Positions 18,814-28,579 of a DNA stretch of 64,000 nt are shown one piece after another (the first letter of the stretch is position 1; every line of letters starts with the position of its first letter). The translations under genes were made by a program, and so were the position numbers. The notes beneath the pieces were generated by a model, which did not search any database, was not told the origin of the DNA, and worked only from the letters and a program-made list of their open reading frames with translations. The stretch comes from Curvibacter sp. CHRR-16 (GTDB taxonomy: Bacteria; Pseudomonadota; Gammaproteobacteria; Burkholderiales; Burkholderiaceae_C), in NCBI RefSeq assembly GCF_018474005.1, contig NZ_JAHCSH010000007.1:47941-111940 (forward strand). The letters run 5' to 3'.

Positions 18814-18821
18814 CACAACTC

Positions 18822-20588
18822 CTAGACCTGCAACGGTGGCGTGGCGCTAAGCACCTCGTCCAACACCGTCAGGCCCTCTGCCACACGCAAGGCCCCTGCC
18901 AGCCGCAGCGGGCGCATACCATCGCTGATGCCTTGGCGACGCAGGTTGTCTATGCTCGGTTCGGCGTTGACCTTGAGCTTGAAATCCTCGGTCACTGTCA
19001 ACAACTCGTACAAGCCCATGCGGCCCATAAAGCCCGTCATGCGGCAATCCACGCAACCCACCGCCTTGTAGGGGCGGTAGTTGCCATTCAAATTCCACGG
19101 CTTGATGACAGCGGACAAATCTTCCAGCCTCGCCTCGCCGTCCACCTGCTTGCAACTGGGGCACAGCGTGCGCACCAAGCGCTGGGCCAGCACACCCAGC
19201 AGTGTGGCGTTGATGAGGTAGGACGGAATCCCCAATTCCATGAGCCGCGTGATGGCGCTGGGCGCATCGTTGGTGTGCAAGGTCGAGAACACCAAGTGGC
19301 CCGTCAGTGCCGCTTGAACCGCCATTTCGGCCGTTTCCAAGTCGCGGATTTCCCCCACCATGATGATGTCCGGGTCTTGCCGCATGAGCGAGCGCAAGCC
19401 CTGCGCAAAGCCAAAATCCAACTGCGGCTGCACCTGGGTTTGGTTGAAACTGGGCTCAATCATCTCGATCGGGTCTTCCACCGTGCTCACGTTCACCTCT
19501 TCGGTGGCCACGCGCTTGAGGGTGGAATACAGCGTGGTTGTCTTGCCCGAACCGGTAGGGCCGGTGACCAAAATAATGCCGTGCGGGCGGGTTACCAGTT
19601 GCTCCCAGCGCGTCGCATCGTGTGGGGTAAAACCCAACTCGTCCAACCCTTTAACGGCGTTGTCGGGGTCAAAAATCCGCATCACCATCTTCTCGCCAAA
19701 GGCTGTGGGCAAGGTGGAGATACGCATTTCCACCTCATCGCCACGCGGGTTGCGGGTTTTGATACGACCATCTTGTGGGCGGCGTTTTTCGATCACATCC
19801 ATGCGGCCCAAAAGCTTGATACGCGCCGTCATGGCGTTCATCACGCCCAGCGGCAATTGGTACACAGGATGCAGCACGCCATCGATGCGAAAGCGGATCA
19901 CGCCCTGCTCGCGCCGCGGCTCCAAGTGGATGTCACTGGCGCGCTGGTCAAAAGCGTACTGCCACAGCCAGTCCACCACCTGCACCACGCCTTGGTCGTT
20001 GGCGTCTAGCTGCTTGTTGCTCTTGCCCAGTTCCACCAGCTGTTCAAAGCTGGCATTGCTGCTGGTATTGCCTGTGCGGTTGGCAGCGCGCACCGATTTG
20101 GCCAGCGCATAAAACTCCGCCGTGTAGCGCACGATCTCCTGCGGGTTGGACACCACACAGCGCACGCTGCGGCGCGTTTGTCGCTCCACCTCGGCCATCC
20201 AGTCGGTGATGAAAGGCTCGCCCGTGGCCACCACAATCTCGCTGGGGGTCACGCTCACAGGCAATATGCGGTGGCGCTCGGCATAGGCTGCACTCATGGC
20301 ATCGGCCACCTTGCCCACATCCACCCGCAGCGGGTCTATGCGCAGATAGTCCAGCTTGGCACGCACAGCCAGCCATTGGGTGAGCAACTCCACATCCAGT
20401 GCTTTGCCGTCACTGGCGCGGCGCATGGCCACGCTGGCCAAGCGCACCAGCGGGTGCTGGGCGCTCTCGGCCACCGAGCAACGGGTGATGGTGCGTTGCG
20501 CCTCATCGCTGCTGATAACCTTGTCTTGCTCCAACCAATTGACCAGCAAACGCCAGTTCAAAGGGCCGTTGTAATAGGTAGTGCTCAT
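18822..20588 (-). CDS. GspE/PilB-type secretion ATPase
   Basis: 588 residues. N-terminal GspE-II-like domain, then the motor domain with Walker A GPTGSGKTTT, Asp box, Walker B in RQDPDIIMVGEIRD and His box STLHTNDA. A CPSC plus CVDC tetracysteine site near the C-terminus would bind zinc, as in GspE and PilB. Such hexameric ATPases drive type II secretion or pilus extension, but no pilin, platform or secretin gene is next to it here. The ATG at 20588 overlaps the TGA of the upstream gene (ATGA), showing translational coupling; longer upstream frames belong to that gene's shadow. Confidence 0.92.
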   Translation of the reverse strand: MSTTYYNGPLNWRLLVNWLEQDKVISSDEAQRTITRCSVAESAQHPLVRLASVAMRRASDGKALDVELLTQWLAVRAKLDYLRIDPLRVDVGKVADAMSAAYAERHRILPVSVTPSEIVVATGEPFITDWMAEVERQTRRSVRCVVSNPQEIVRYTAEFYALAKSVRAANRTGNTSSNASFEQLVELGKSNKQLDANDQGVVQVVDWLWQYAFDQRASDIHLEPRREQGVIRFRIDGVLHPVYQLPLGVMNAMTARIKLLGRMDVIEKRRPQDGRIKTRNPRGDEVEMRISTLPTAFGEKMVMRIFDPDNAVKGLDELGFTPHDATRWEQLVTRPHGIILVTGPTGSGKTTTLYSTLKRVATEEVNVSTVEDPIEMIEPSFNQTQVQPQLDFGFAQGLRSLMRQDPDIIMVGEIRDLETAEMAVQAALTGHLVFSTLHTNDAPSAITRLMELGIPSYLINATLLGVLAQRLVRTLCPSCKQVDGEARLEDLSAVIKPWNLNGNYRPYKAVGCVDCRMTGFMGRMGLYELLTVTEDFKLKVNAEPSIDNLRRQGISDGMRPLRLAGALRVAEGLTVLDEVLSATPPLQV

Positions 20589-21373
20589 GGCTGTACAGGC
20601 TTGAAGCCGCGAACCCACTTCACGGCGGGCAAACCCCAGCGTGCGGTGATGGTTTCGGCGCGTTGCATCAAAAGTTGGCGTTTCGGACGACTGGGGGTGC
20701 GCTGCGCTAGCACCACGGTATTGCCTTCGCGCGTGGCTTTGAAAGCCCACACCGCATCGGCACCGAAAGCACTGGCTATGTGCTCCACACTGCGATCGAA
20801 GCTGGAGCTGCGGCCAAACAAATTGACCGTCATGCAGCCCTCATCGGTCAGCATAGCGCGGCAATCGGTATAAAAATCGGAGCTATCAAGAACAGGCGCT
20901 GCCGCCTCTTGGTCATACAGATCCACATGCAGTGCATCGACCACGCCGTGCCAGTGTGGCTGGCGAATTTCCTCTGCAGCATCGGCTATCAGCACCTGCA
21001 TGCGGGTGTTGTTGGCAGGCAACTGGAACCACCCACGGCAGGCATGCAACACCCTTGGGTTGAGCTCAATGGCCGTGGTCTGTCGCATGTGCAGCACCTT
21101 GCTGCAGTGTTTGGTGAGCGATGCCGCTCCCAGCCCCAGTTGCACTGCTTGGCGCTGGGCCACGGTGTCGGGCTCCACGAACAACAACCACGACTGCATG
21201 CGTTGCACGTATTCGTGCACCAGCCGGTAAGGCTCGTCTTGGTCCATAGAGCCTTGGATCCAGATGCTCTCTAGGTGCAGGTGGCGGATATTGCCTTCGT
21301 CGGAAAAAAAGACTTCCGGCAAATCAGCAGTCGAGGTGATTTGGGGGGAACTTGTGCGGGGGGAACGTGCCAT
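20585..21373 (-). CDS. spermidine synthase-like methyltransferase-fold protein
   Basis: 262 residues from the ATG at 21373. The core resembles polyamine aminopropyltransferases: LGLGAASLTKHC in place of the usual GGGDG loop, then TAIELNPRVLHACRGWF, and VDALHVDLYDQEAAAP where an Asp would position the substrate. The glycine loop is altered, so activity as a true spermidine synthase is not certain. It lies 7 bp after tatD and overlaps the GspE-like ATPase start by 4 bp, so it is an internal gene of that operon. This pairing seems common in the order, for unknown reasons. Confidence 0.75.
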   Translation of the reverse strand: MARSPRTSSPQITSTADLPEVFFSDEGNIRHLHLESIWIQGSMDQDEPYRLVHEYVQRMQSWLLFVEPDTVAQRQAVQLGLGAASLTKHCSKVLHMRQTTAIELNPRVLHACRGWFQLPANNTRMQVLIADAAEEIRQPHWHGVVDALHVDLYDQEAAAPVLDSSDFYTDCRAMLTDEGCMTVNLFGRSSSFDRSVEHIASAFGADAVWAFKATREGNTVVLAQRTPSRPKRQLLMQRAETITARWGLPAVKWVRGFKPVQP

Positions 21374-21380
21374 GCGCGGT

Positions 21381-22304
21381 TTATAGCAGGGCGCGCAAGC
21401 GCGGCAGGGCCTCAAGTGCGTTCTGTGTCGTGGCATGCGCCAGTTCGTCTAGCGGCATGTTGCGCAACTGCGCCAGTACCTGCGCAATGCGCGGCAACTC
21501 GGCGGGTTCATTGCGCCCCTGTGCTTGGCCCGCAGCACGTTGCTCGGCCGTGGCATACAGCCAGTGCGGCGGAATATCGGGCGCATCGGTCTCCAGCACC
21601 AAAGCGTCGAGCGGCAGATCAGTGGCCAAGCGGCGCAAATTGAGCGCCCGCTCGTAGGTGAGCGCGCCCCCAAAGCCGAGCTTGAAACCCAGCTCAACAA
21701 ACGCCTGCGCCTGCTGCACGCTGCCACTGAAAGCATGGGCAATACCGCGCCAACGGCGGGCTGTGCCAGCGGTGTTGAGCGATGGTTTTCCCATGCGCGC
21801 TACCGCCCGCAGGTGCTTGAGCACCGCATCGACCGAGCGGCGGCTGTGCACGATGACGGGCAGTCCCCGCTGCCATGCCAGCTCCAACTGGGCCCGGTAC
21901 AACTGCTCTTGGCAGTCGCGCCACGGGCTTTGCTGCAGCAGGGGTTCAAAGTAATCCAACCCAATTTCACCCACCGCCACCAAGCGGGCATCGGCAGCGT
22001 GCGCATCAAGCAGCGCTGCCATCTGCTGCACTACGGCAGGCATGCCCTGCTCAGGTGTGGTCGTGTCACCCAGTGCTTGCAAGGCCTGTGGCACAAACAA
22101 GGGGTGCAACCCCAGGGCATAGGCGTGGTCACCCGTATGGGCCAGATGCAGCACGGCGTTGGTGTGCTCGGCCAACACAGCAGGTATCACGCACAGCCGC
22201 ACCCCCGCATCGCGCGCACGCTGCTGCACGGCTTGCACATCGGACGCGAACTCTGGAGCATCCAAATGGACGTGGGTGTCTATCCAAGGGCTGGTGGAAC
22301 TCAT
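21381..22304 (-). CDS. tatD: TatD family metal-dependent hydrolase
   Basis: 307 residues, TIM-barrel metal-dependent deoxyribonuclease family. N-terminal metal ligands in WIDTHVHLDAPEF, the AVGEIGLDYFE strand, LPVIVHSRRS, AHAFSGSVQQA and the final LVLETDAPDIPPHW aspartate region are all visible. TatD proteins are implicated in DNA repair and nucleic-acid turnover. First gene of the run tatD, spermidine-synthase-like, GspE-like, DUF3422. Its start faces the Na/Pi cotransporter gene, 46 bp away, so the two promoters share a short region. Confidence 0.93.
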   Translation of the reverse strand: MSSTSPWIDTHVHLDAPEFASDVQAVQQRARDAGVRLCVIPAVLAEHTNAVLHLAHTGDHAYALGLHPLFVPQALQALGDTTTPEQGMPAVVQQMAALLDAHAADARLVAVGEIGLDYFEPLLQQSPWRDCQEQLYRAQLELAWQRGLPVIVHSRRSVDAVLKHLRAVARMGKPSLNTAGTARRWRGIAHAFSGSVQQAQAFVELGFKLGFGGALTYERALNLRRLATDLPLDALVLETDAPDIPPHWLYATAEQRAAGQAQGRNEPAELPRIAQVLAQLRNMPLDELAHATTQNALEALPRLRALL

Positions 22305-22350
22305 GGGAAACGCTTATACGCTACTGGCACTGCACTTGCTTAAATGGGGC

Positions 22351-24039
22351 ATGAAAGTTTTGTTAGACCTGTTTGGGGGTGTGGCCCTGCTGCTGTGGGG
22401 CTTGCACATGGTTCACAGCGGCATCGTGCGGGCCTTTGGCGCCAGCATACGGTCATGGATGGGGCGGCTGCTCAAAACCCGCTTACACGCCTTTGGAGCG
22501 GGCTTGGGTGTCACGGCTTTGCTGCAAAGCAGCACCGCTACCGCCCTCATGCTCAGCAGTTTTGCTGCCAGTGGTTTGGTGGCGCTCATGCCTGCACTGG
22601 GCGTCATGCTCGGGGCCAACGTAGGCACGGCGCTGATTGTGCAAGCGCTGTCGTTTGACGCCTCTGCTATCTCTCCTTTGCTGCTGCTGATCGGCGTCAT
22701 GGCCTTCAAGCGCAGCCAAAGCAGCACCGGCAAAGATTTGGGCCGCGTCGCCATTGGGTTGGGGCTCATGCTGCTGTCCTTGCACATTCTGCTAGACAGC
22801 CTCGAACCAGCCGAGCATGCCCCCGTGGTGCGTGAATTGTTCGCCGCCATCACTGGCGATACGCTGCTCACCGTATTGATAGGCGCAGTGCTGGCATGGG
22901 CCGCACACTCCAGTGTGGCAACAATTTTGCTCATCATGTCCTTCAGTTATTCCCATTTTGTCACCCCACACGCCGCATTGGCACTGGTGCTGGGCGCCAA
23001 CGTGGGCAGCGCTATCACCCCCTTCATGGAGAGTTTGAGCAGCAGCAACCCCGCACACCGCCGACTGCCCATGGGCAACCTCATCAACCGCGTGCTGGGC
23101 TGCCTGCTGTTCATGCCCCTGCTGGGTTTACTGCTCAAGCTGCTAGATCGGCTCGAATACAACCCGGTGCGCTTGGTGGTGGATTTTCACACCCTGTTCA
23201 ATGTAGTCATGGCATTGGTGTTTTTGCCCGTACTGCCTGCTTTTGCCCGCTTGCTAGAGCGTTGGCTGCCCGATGAGCAAGCGCAAACCGACCCGGCACA
23301 GCCGCTGTATTTGGACACGGGAGTGACCTCCAACCCGGCGGTAGCACTGGCATGCGCCTCGCGTGAGACGCTGCACATGGGCGACATCGTGCACGGCATG
23401 CTGCAGCAGTCGATGAAAGCCATGATGGAAAACGACCGCAAACTGGTCATCGAAGTGTGCCAGCGTGACAACGTGGTGGACAGCCTGCACGAAGCCATCA
23501 AGCTCTATGTGGTCAAGGTGACCCAAGACAGCCTGGACGAAGCCGACAGCCGCCGGGCCATGGAAATTTTGAGTCTGGCTATCAACTTGGAGCACATTGG
23601 CGACATCATCGACAAGAGCCTGATGGAGTTGGCCACCAAAAAGATCAAGCGCCAACTGGACTTTTCCGACGAAGGTGCTGCCGAGTTGGAGGCCTTCCAC
23701 AACATCATCCAAGACAACCTCAAGCTGGCGCTCAACGTGTTTTTGACGGGCGACGTGAAGTCCGCGCACCACCTGCTGGCTGAGAAAAAACGCGTGCGCC
23801 ATCTCGAAATGGTGGCTGCCGAGAACCACCTCATGCGCTTGCGCCAAGGGCGGGTTGTCAGTATCGAGAGCAGCTCGCTGCACTTGGACATCCTGCGCGA
23901 CCTCAAGCGCATCCACTCCCACATCTGCGCCACCGCCTACCCGGCGCTGGAAGCGGCAGGCCAGTTGCCTAAACCAACTGACCGTTTTGTAGCTGCAGCT
24001 GGCGCTGACAGCGCTGGGCCAAACTCTGGTCGTGCGTAA
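22351..24039 (+). CDS. Na/Pi cotransporter family protein with PhoU-like tail
   Basis: 562 residues from the ATG at 22351; an ATG at 22303 would add 16 residues. About eight membrane segments with the paired QSSTATALM and [11 protein letters not shown] repeats typical of the Na/phosphate cotransporter (NptA/YjbB) family, then a cytoplasmic C-terminal region (about 380-540) made of helices that resemble PhoU, with [20 protein letters not shown]. It would couple sodium and phosphate movement across the inner membrane. The 3' end overlaps lolD by 71 bp tail to tail. Confidence 0.9.
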   Translation: MKVLLDLFGGVALLLWGLHMVHSGIVRAFGASIRSWMGRLLKTRLHAFGAGLGVTALLQSSTATALMLSSFAASGLVALMPALGVMLGANVGTALIVQALSFDASAISPLLLLIGVMAFKRSQSSTGKDLGRVAIGLGLMLLSLHILLDSLEPAEHAPVVRELFAAITGDTLLTVLIGAVLAWAAHSSVATILLIMSFSYSHFVTPHAALALVLGANVGSAITPFMESLSSSNPAHRRLPMGNLINRVLGCLLFMPLLGLLLKLLDRLEYNPVRLVVDFHTLFNVVMALVFLPVLPAFARLLERWLPDEQAQTDPAQPLYLDTGVTSNPAVALACASRETLHMGDIVHGMLQQSMKAMMENDRKLVIEVCQRDNVVDSLHEAIKLYVVKVTQDSLDEADSRRAMEILSLAINLEHIGDIIDKSLMELATKKIKRQLDFSDEGAAELEAFHNIIQDNLKLALNVFLTGDVKSAHHLLAEKKRVRHLEMVAAENHLMRLRQGRVVSIESSSLHLDILRDLKRIHSHICATAYPALEAAGQLPKPTDRFVAAAGADSAGPNSGRA

Positions 24040-24676
24040 CCAGCACAAAGGCTGTGCCTTGCTGGGCAGCCAAGTCCAGCATGAGGGCAAAAATACCGTC
24101 GGCCGTGCTGCGATCCAAATTGCCCGTGGGTTCATCGGCCAGCACACAGGCCGGCTGGGTGACCAAGGCCCGCGCTATGGCCACGCGCTGACGCTCGCCG
24201 CCCGATAGCTCCGCTGGGCGGTGCAACGCACGCTTGCCCAAGCCCACCTTTGCTAGCATTTTTGTAGCACGATCAGCAGCATCTGCCGGCTCTACACGCC
24301 GAATAAGCCATGGCATGGCCACATTTTCCAGCGCCGTGAACTCGGGCAACAAGTGGTGAAACTGGTACACAAAGCCCAGGTTCTGGTTGCGCCAGTCGCC
24401 CAGTGCTTTGGCATTGAGGGCCGACAAATCCTGCCCGCGCCACAGCACACGACCCGTGCTGGGCGCATCCAAGCCCCCCAGCACGTGCAAGAGCGTACTC
24501 TTGCCCGAACCCGATGCACCCACAATGGCCAGCGTCTGCCCCGCCTGCACCTGCAAGTCCACCCCCTGCAACACTTGCACATCCAGTGCGCCTTGGGTAA
24601 AGCGCTTGCCAACACCTTGGGCTTGCAGCAATGGGGTCTCGGGTGGTGTGGAATCTCTCATGGGGGTATTACTCAT
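23969..24676 (-). CDS. lolD: LolD lipoprotein-releasing ATPase
   Basis: 235 residues from the ATG at 24676, which overlaps the stop of the preceding permease gene by 8 bp; an internal ATG at 24661 is possible. ATPase of the LolCDE complex that extracts outer-membrane lipoproteins from the inner membrane. Motifs: Walker [11 protein letters not shown]-loop [10 protein letters not shown], which is characteristic of LolD, signature LSGGERQR, Walker [13 protein letters not shown] and H-loop LVTHD. The 3' end runs 71 bp into the opposing Na/Pi cotransporter gene. Confidence 0.95.
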   Translation of the reverse strand: MSNTPMRDSTPPETPLLQAQGVGKRFTQGALDVQVLQGVDLQVQAGQTLAIVGASGSGKSTLLHVLGGLDAPSTGRVLWRGQDLSALNAKALGDWRNQNLGFVYQFHHLLPEFTALENVAMPWLIRRVEPADAADRATKMLAKVGLGKRALHRPAELSGGERQRVAIARALVTQPACVLADEPTGNLDRSTADGIFALMLDLAAQQGTAFVLVTHDQSLAQRCQRQLQLQNGQLV

Positions 24677-25925
24677 AGCGCAAAGCCTCTGCAGGGTGCA
24701 CGCGGCTGGCGCGCCAACTGGGATACAACGTGGCCGCAAAGGCCAGCACGATGGAAATGACCGTGATGGGCACGATGTCGCCCGCCTGCGGTTCGCTGGG
24801 CATTTGGCTGATCAGGTAAATGTCTTTGGGTAAAAAGCTGGTGTGTAAAGCGTGCTCAATGGCAGGCACGATGACGTCGATGTTGAATGCAACCAACAGG
24901 CCAAAACCCAAGCCCAGCAGCGTGCCAATGACGCCCACCAGCGAGCCTTGCACCACAAAAATGGCCATGATGCTGCGCGGGCTGGCGCCCAGTGTGCGCA
25001 GAATGGCGATGTCCGAGCGCTTGTCGGTCACGGTCATCACCAAGGTGCTCACCAAATTGAACGCTGCCACCGCCACGATGAGGGTGAGGATGATGAACAT
25101 CATGCGTTTTTCCACCTGCACAGCGGCAAACCAGGTGCGGTTCTGGCGCGTCCAGTCACGCAGGTACAGGTCACCGCTGAGCATGCGGCTGAGTTCCTGC
25201 GTCACGCGCGGGGCATCTTGCAAGTCGGTCAGCTTCAGGCGCACGCCAGTGGGGCCTTCCAGCTGAAAAATGCGTGCCGCATCTTGCCAGTGCAACAACA
25301 CCAGCGCCGAGTCGTATTCGTAGTGGCCCGATTCAAAAGTACCCAGCACCTCCATTTGCTTGAGGCGCGGCACCACGCCCGCTGGCGTTACTTGCCCGCT
25401 GGGAGCAATAAGGGTTACCTTGTCGCCCTCGCGCACACCCAGTGCACGTGCCAGCTCCAGCCCCAGCACCACGCCAAAGCGGCCCGGCTGCAAGCGCTGC
25501 AGCACGGTTGCTTGCTCGCCCGTAGCCACATCGGACACTTGGCCTTCTTGGGCAGGGTCTATGCCGCGCACCATGGCACCTTTCATGTCCTCACCACGGG
25601 CCAACAGGGCTTGGGCGGCCACAAAAGGCGCAGCGCCCACCACCTCGGGGTGCTTGCGCACTTCTTGCAGCGTCAAGGCCACATCGGGTAAAGCTTGTCC
25701 GTTGGGGGCAAACACCTCGATGTGCGAGACCACGCTGAGCATGCGGTCGCGCACTTCTTTTTGGAAGCCATTCATCACGCTGAGCACGATGATGAGCGCT
25801 GCCACCCCCAAGCAAATTCCCAGCATGGACACACCGGAAATAAAGGAAATAAAGCCATTGCGCCGCGTAGCGCGGCCTGCGCGGGTGTATCGCCACCCGA
25901 TCTGCCATTCGTAAGGGAGTTGCAT
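24669..25925 (-). CDS. lolC: LolC/LolE family lipoprotein-releasing permease
   Basis: 418 residues. N-terminal WQIGWRYTR motif, TM1 at about 28-50, a large periplasmic domain (51-265), then three membrane segments and the C-terminal [16 protein letters not shown] motif typical of the family. It recognises lipoproteins and works with LolD, whose gene overlaps the stop codon. Only one LolC/E gene is present, as in many non-enteric bacteria with a single permease type. The first 16 codons are duplicated exactly 2.65 kb away at 28532-28579, and the native 5' flank appears to have been displaced by the insert described separately. Confidence 0.93.
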   Translation of the reverse strand: MQLPYEWQIGWRYTRAGRATRRNGFISFISGVSMLGICLGVAALIIVLSVMNGFQKEVRDRMLSVVSHIEVFAPNGQALPDVALTLQEVRKHPEVVGAAPFVAAQALLARGEDMKGAMVRGIDPAQEGQVSDVATGEQATVLQRLQPGRFGVVLGLELARALGVREGDKVTLIAPSGQVTPAGVVPRLKQMEVLGTFESGHYEYDSALVLLHWQDAARIFQLEGPTGVRLKLTDLQDAPRVTQELSRMLSGDLYLRDWTRQNRTWFAAVQVEKRMMFIILTLIVAVAAFNLVSTLVMTVTDKRSDIAILRTLGASPRSIMAIFVVQGSLVGVIGTLLGLGFGLLVAFNIDVIVPAIEHALHTSFLPKDIYLISQMPSEPQAGDIVPITVISIVLAFAATLYPSWRASRVHPAEALRYE

Positions 25926-25927
25926 GG
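25882..25927. repeat. 46-bp direct repeat, left copy
   Basis: Covers the start codon and first codons of the intact lolC-type gene; the same 46 bases recur at 28536-28581. After the repeat both copies continue with a near match (GATTATGC) before diverging. The two copies bound a 2.6-kb insert. Confidence 0.95.
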
Positions 25928-25932
25928 GGCGA

Positions 25933-26124
25933 TTATGCTTTTTGCAGTTTCATGTTGATGCGGATGAACGCTCCGCTTTTGTCTTTGATGGTCAAAAACT
26001 CTTTGAACGCCGAGGCTTGCACCGACGTTGGTGAGCGCACAAAGGCGTTGTCCTGCACCACGTTGTCACCCTGAAGCAGTGACCAAGGAGATAGGTCAGG
26101 TTTTTCGACCAAACCAAAAGCAGT
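25933..26124 (-). pseudogene. C-terminal fragment of an unidentified gene
   Basis: An open frame without a start ends at a TAA (25933-25935) eight bases before the lolC-type start codon. It reads about 63 residues, with LLQGDNVVQDNAF, FVRSPTSVQASAF and the tail FIRINMKLQKA, and is closed upstream by a TAG at 26125. Codon use is like the host genes, and the position just ahead of lolC is that of an upstream operon partner. I cannot identify the protein. It looks like the remnant of a gene brought in, or cut off, when the adjacent insert arrived. Confidence 0.5.
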
Positions 26125-26322
26125 CTATTCGACCACAACAGGCATCTATAGCAGGAGAGGTTCAAAATACTCAAAAAACGTTATGTATACCAAAAAAATA
26201 AAGTAATACGAAAACGGAATTAAAGTTTTTGCTACATTTGGCAACAAGGGACTTCAACGGGAGGAACGTTGTACCGCAACCGTTGCAGCTAGGTAAGACT
26301 CAAACACTGAAAGGGCCGCATC

Positions 26323-27922
26323 ATGAAAGAACCGAGAACCATTGTTTTTTTCATCAACCCACCCAACAGCAACGATCTGGATACCGATGCTGTACTAAAG
26401 TCTAACGACATTGTCGTATCTAAGGGAGTTCAACATACTGACTGGGCCAATTTCCCCCATCTAGGCATCCTGTCCCTAGCCTCTTATATTGATGCATCGC
26501 CGGGCTTCGAAGGTCATTACATTGACGGTGTGATTCACCCGCTCGACAACATCATCGCAGTCATTCGCAAAAGGACAAGCAGCACACTAGCCGTCTGCCT
26601 CAGCGCGATTACGGCCAATTACGAAGCGGCGATTCAGATCGCGCGTGCAGTCAGAAACCTAGATCCAGAGATCGCGATTATTTTCGGTAACGACCATTTC
26701 ACGGCATTAAGCCGAGAGATACTCACCCGTCACCGCGACCTGATCGATTGTGGATTCGTCGGCAACGAAGTGTATGCCGGCCTATTTGATTACCTAAAAG
26801 ATCGGCAACAATCGCAAGATAACGGCATCTACCCCAGTTCAGTTCGATTCGAATCTGAAAGAATAGTCGCTGATCCTACGCTTCAAGAAGCCGTGAACCG
26901 CATTATCGACTACAACTTAATTGATAGGACTTTGCCGCATACTGCCGTCTACACGGAGAATTTCACACGACGCTTGGGTAAAAGAATCCAAAGCCTGACA
27001 GGGAGACGGGTACGCAAAGGTGTTCCCATCGAAATCGGGCGGGGCTGCATCAAATTCAGTGGCGACGATGCCTGTTCATTCTGCTCAATCCAGTACGGAA
27101 GCATGTGGAAAAATGAACTGCCCGCGAATCATGCATGGGCGGCAATCCACAAAGCATGTGGTTGCCGGATATGATTATTTATATGTCACAGCAGACGAGT
27201 TGCCACTCACGTTTGCACGGTTGATGCTTGACATGGCGATGTCTCCACCAGCCTGGTGGTGTTCATTGTCGTCGGATGAGCGTCCAGTGTTAGTCGGCTA
27301 CGCGCGAGCAGATGGCATGGAGAAAGAGCAAGTGCTGAAAGCAATGCAGGAGATCGGCTTTCGCATTCTGTTCGTTGGTGTCGACGCGGGTGCTTCACGC
27401 TCTCTGCAGGCACTTAACAAACCGTTACGAAACAAGGACCCTGTGGCTGCTGCACAGCGGATGGTCGACGCCAATCTACGAGCGCTACACAATGCGCGTG
27501 CGCATGGCGTGGCGATTAAAGCGGGATTCGTACTGGGGCATTTGGGAATGAACAAGGCATTGCTGGATGAGAATATTGAAACATATATCGATTTTCTGAA
27601 GGCTGGACGGGATGTGATCATCAGTGCGGACATCGAATTATTGTCACCAGAGCCGGGTTCAAAGGATTTTCGCTATCTGACTAATCCAGATGAGGCCGAG
27701 ACAAGGGCAGCTCAATTAGGGCTTGCGATAGGAAGCCGCGCTTTGCGACAAAATGTAGCTGAACGTTACCGGAATATTGATATCTTTGATCGAGAGACTG
27801 CCATCGACGATTATGTCAGTGTGTTAATGCCCGAACTATCTAAGGAGCAGCTCGCAATTGCACGCGACCAAGTGCGCAGTGAATGTAACCGACTCGGCAT
27901 AGTGATCGGAGACGATCTCTGA
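26323..27922 (+). pseudogene. B12-binding-type radical SAM protein with a frame break
   Basis: Two overlapping frames (26323-27174 and the continuation ending at 27922) together make one protein of about 530 residues. The N-terminal part (residues 1-150) has the FINPPN start and Rossmann-like layout of cobalamin-binding domains. Cys242, Cys251 and Cys254 give an unusual C-x8-C-x2-C cluster motif instead of C-x3-C-x2-C. The frame changes near 27150-27170, one base out, so the gene is either broken or carries a sequencing error; after the break, VAGYDYLYVTADELPLTFA resumes sensibly. AAAGGG precedes the start. Its stop overlaps the LysE start (TGATG), so they form an operon. Base composition is more AT-rich than the flanks. 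Confidence 0.65.
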
Positions 27923-28533
27923 TGCCACTCGAACAAGCCTTGTTTTTTACTTTGACCTGCATAGGCTTCGGTTTCATTCCGGGGCCCGCACTGCTACAAA
28001 CCGTGTCGCTAACACTTCAACACGGGCGACGGGCCGGATTCCTTTCCGCACTTGGTATCCACATTGGAGCCTTTTTCCAGATCTGCATCATGGCACTCGG
28101 TGCGGTTACTGTACTAAAGACATCTCCGATGTTGTATCAAGTGCTCAAGGCAGTTGGTGGTGTTTATCTGATCTGGCTTGGTATCCAGCGCATGTGCACT
28201 CCCAGCGAACATGACAAGGCGATCAACATGCCACAGAACGTCGTATCGTCAAGCGCATTCATCGAAGCATCGAACCCTAAATCGGCGCTGTTCTATTTTT
28301 CGTTCCTACTGCAATTCACCGCGCCAAGTACGTCGCTTGAACTCGGCTGGCAACTATTTTTGCTCGGTTCTTGCGCAAACCTTTTGTTTTCAGTCGCTGA
28401 CGTGTGCTGTATTTTGCTCGCCCATCCATTGCATTCCCGCGTCACTTCTGGCAGCAGGACTCTGCGCATCTGTCAGTTATTCGCCGGAATGCTGTTTATA
28501 GTGCTTGGGGCGATTGCGATAGTTGGTGATTAG
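27922..28533 (+). CDS. LysE/RhtB family exporter
   Basis: 203 residues with about six membrane segments and the family signature FIPGPALLQTVSLTLQHGRRAG near the N-terminus, where the Pro-Gly-Pro loop and the following GRRAG are conserved. Members export amino acids or related small compounds from the cytoplasm. Its start codon overlaps the stop of the radical SAM frame, so the exporter probably removes the product or a toxic relative of the substrate of that enzyme; that link is inference. The stop codon lies two bases before the right copy of the 46-bp direct repeat. Confidence 0.88.
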   Translation: MPLEQALFFTLTCIGFGFIPGPALLQTVSLTLQHGRRAGFLSALGIHIGAFFQICIMALGAVTVLKTSPMLYQVLKAVGGVYLIWLGIQRMCTPSEHDKAINMPQNVVSSSAFIEASNPKSALFYFSFLLQFTAPSTSLELGWQLFLLGSCANLLFSVADVCCILLAHPLHSRVTSGSRTLRICQLFAGMLFIVLGAIAIVGD

Positions 28534-28579
28534 CACGGGTGTATCGCCACCCGATCTGCCATTCGTAAGGGAGTTGCAT
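28496..28579 (-). pseudogene. duplicated 5' end of the lolC-type gene
   Basis: Minus-strand ATG at 28579 begins [15 protein letters not shown], identical to the N-terminus of the intact gene at 25925, then runs into unrelated sequence and stops at 28496. Only about 16 codons match. It is the gene start left behind on the far side of the insert, 50 bp downstream of the CheY-like gene. Confidence 0.85.

Noticed and set aside
18933..20009. 358-residue plus-strand frame opposite the GspE-like ATPase
   Set aside because: His-rich shadow with no recognisable fold; the ATPase is unambiguous.
26271..26294. TTG-started seven-codon frame behind GGGAGG before the radical SAM gene
   Set aside because: Too short and without conserved features to call a leader peptide; noted only.
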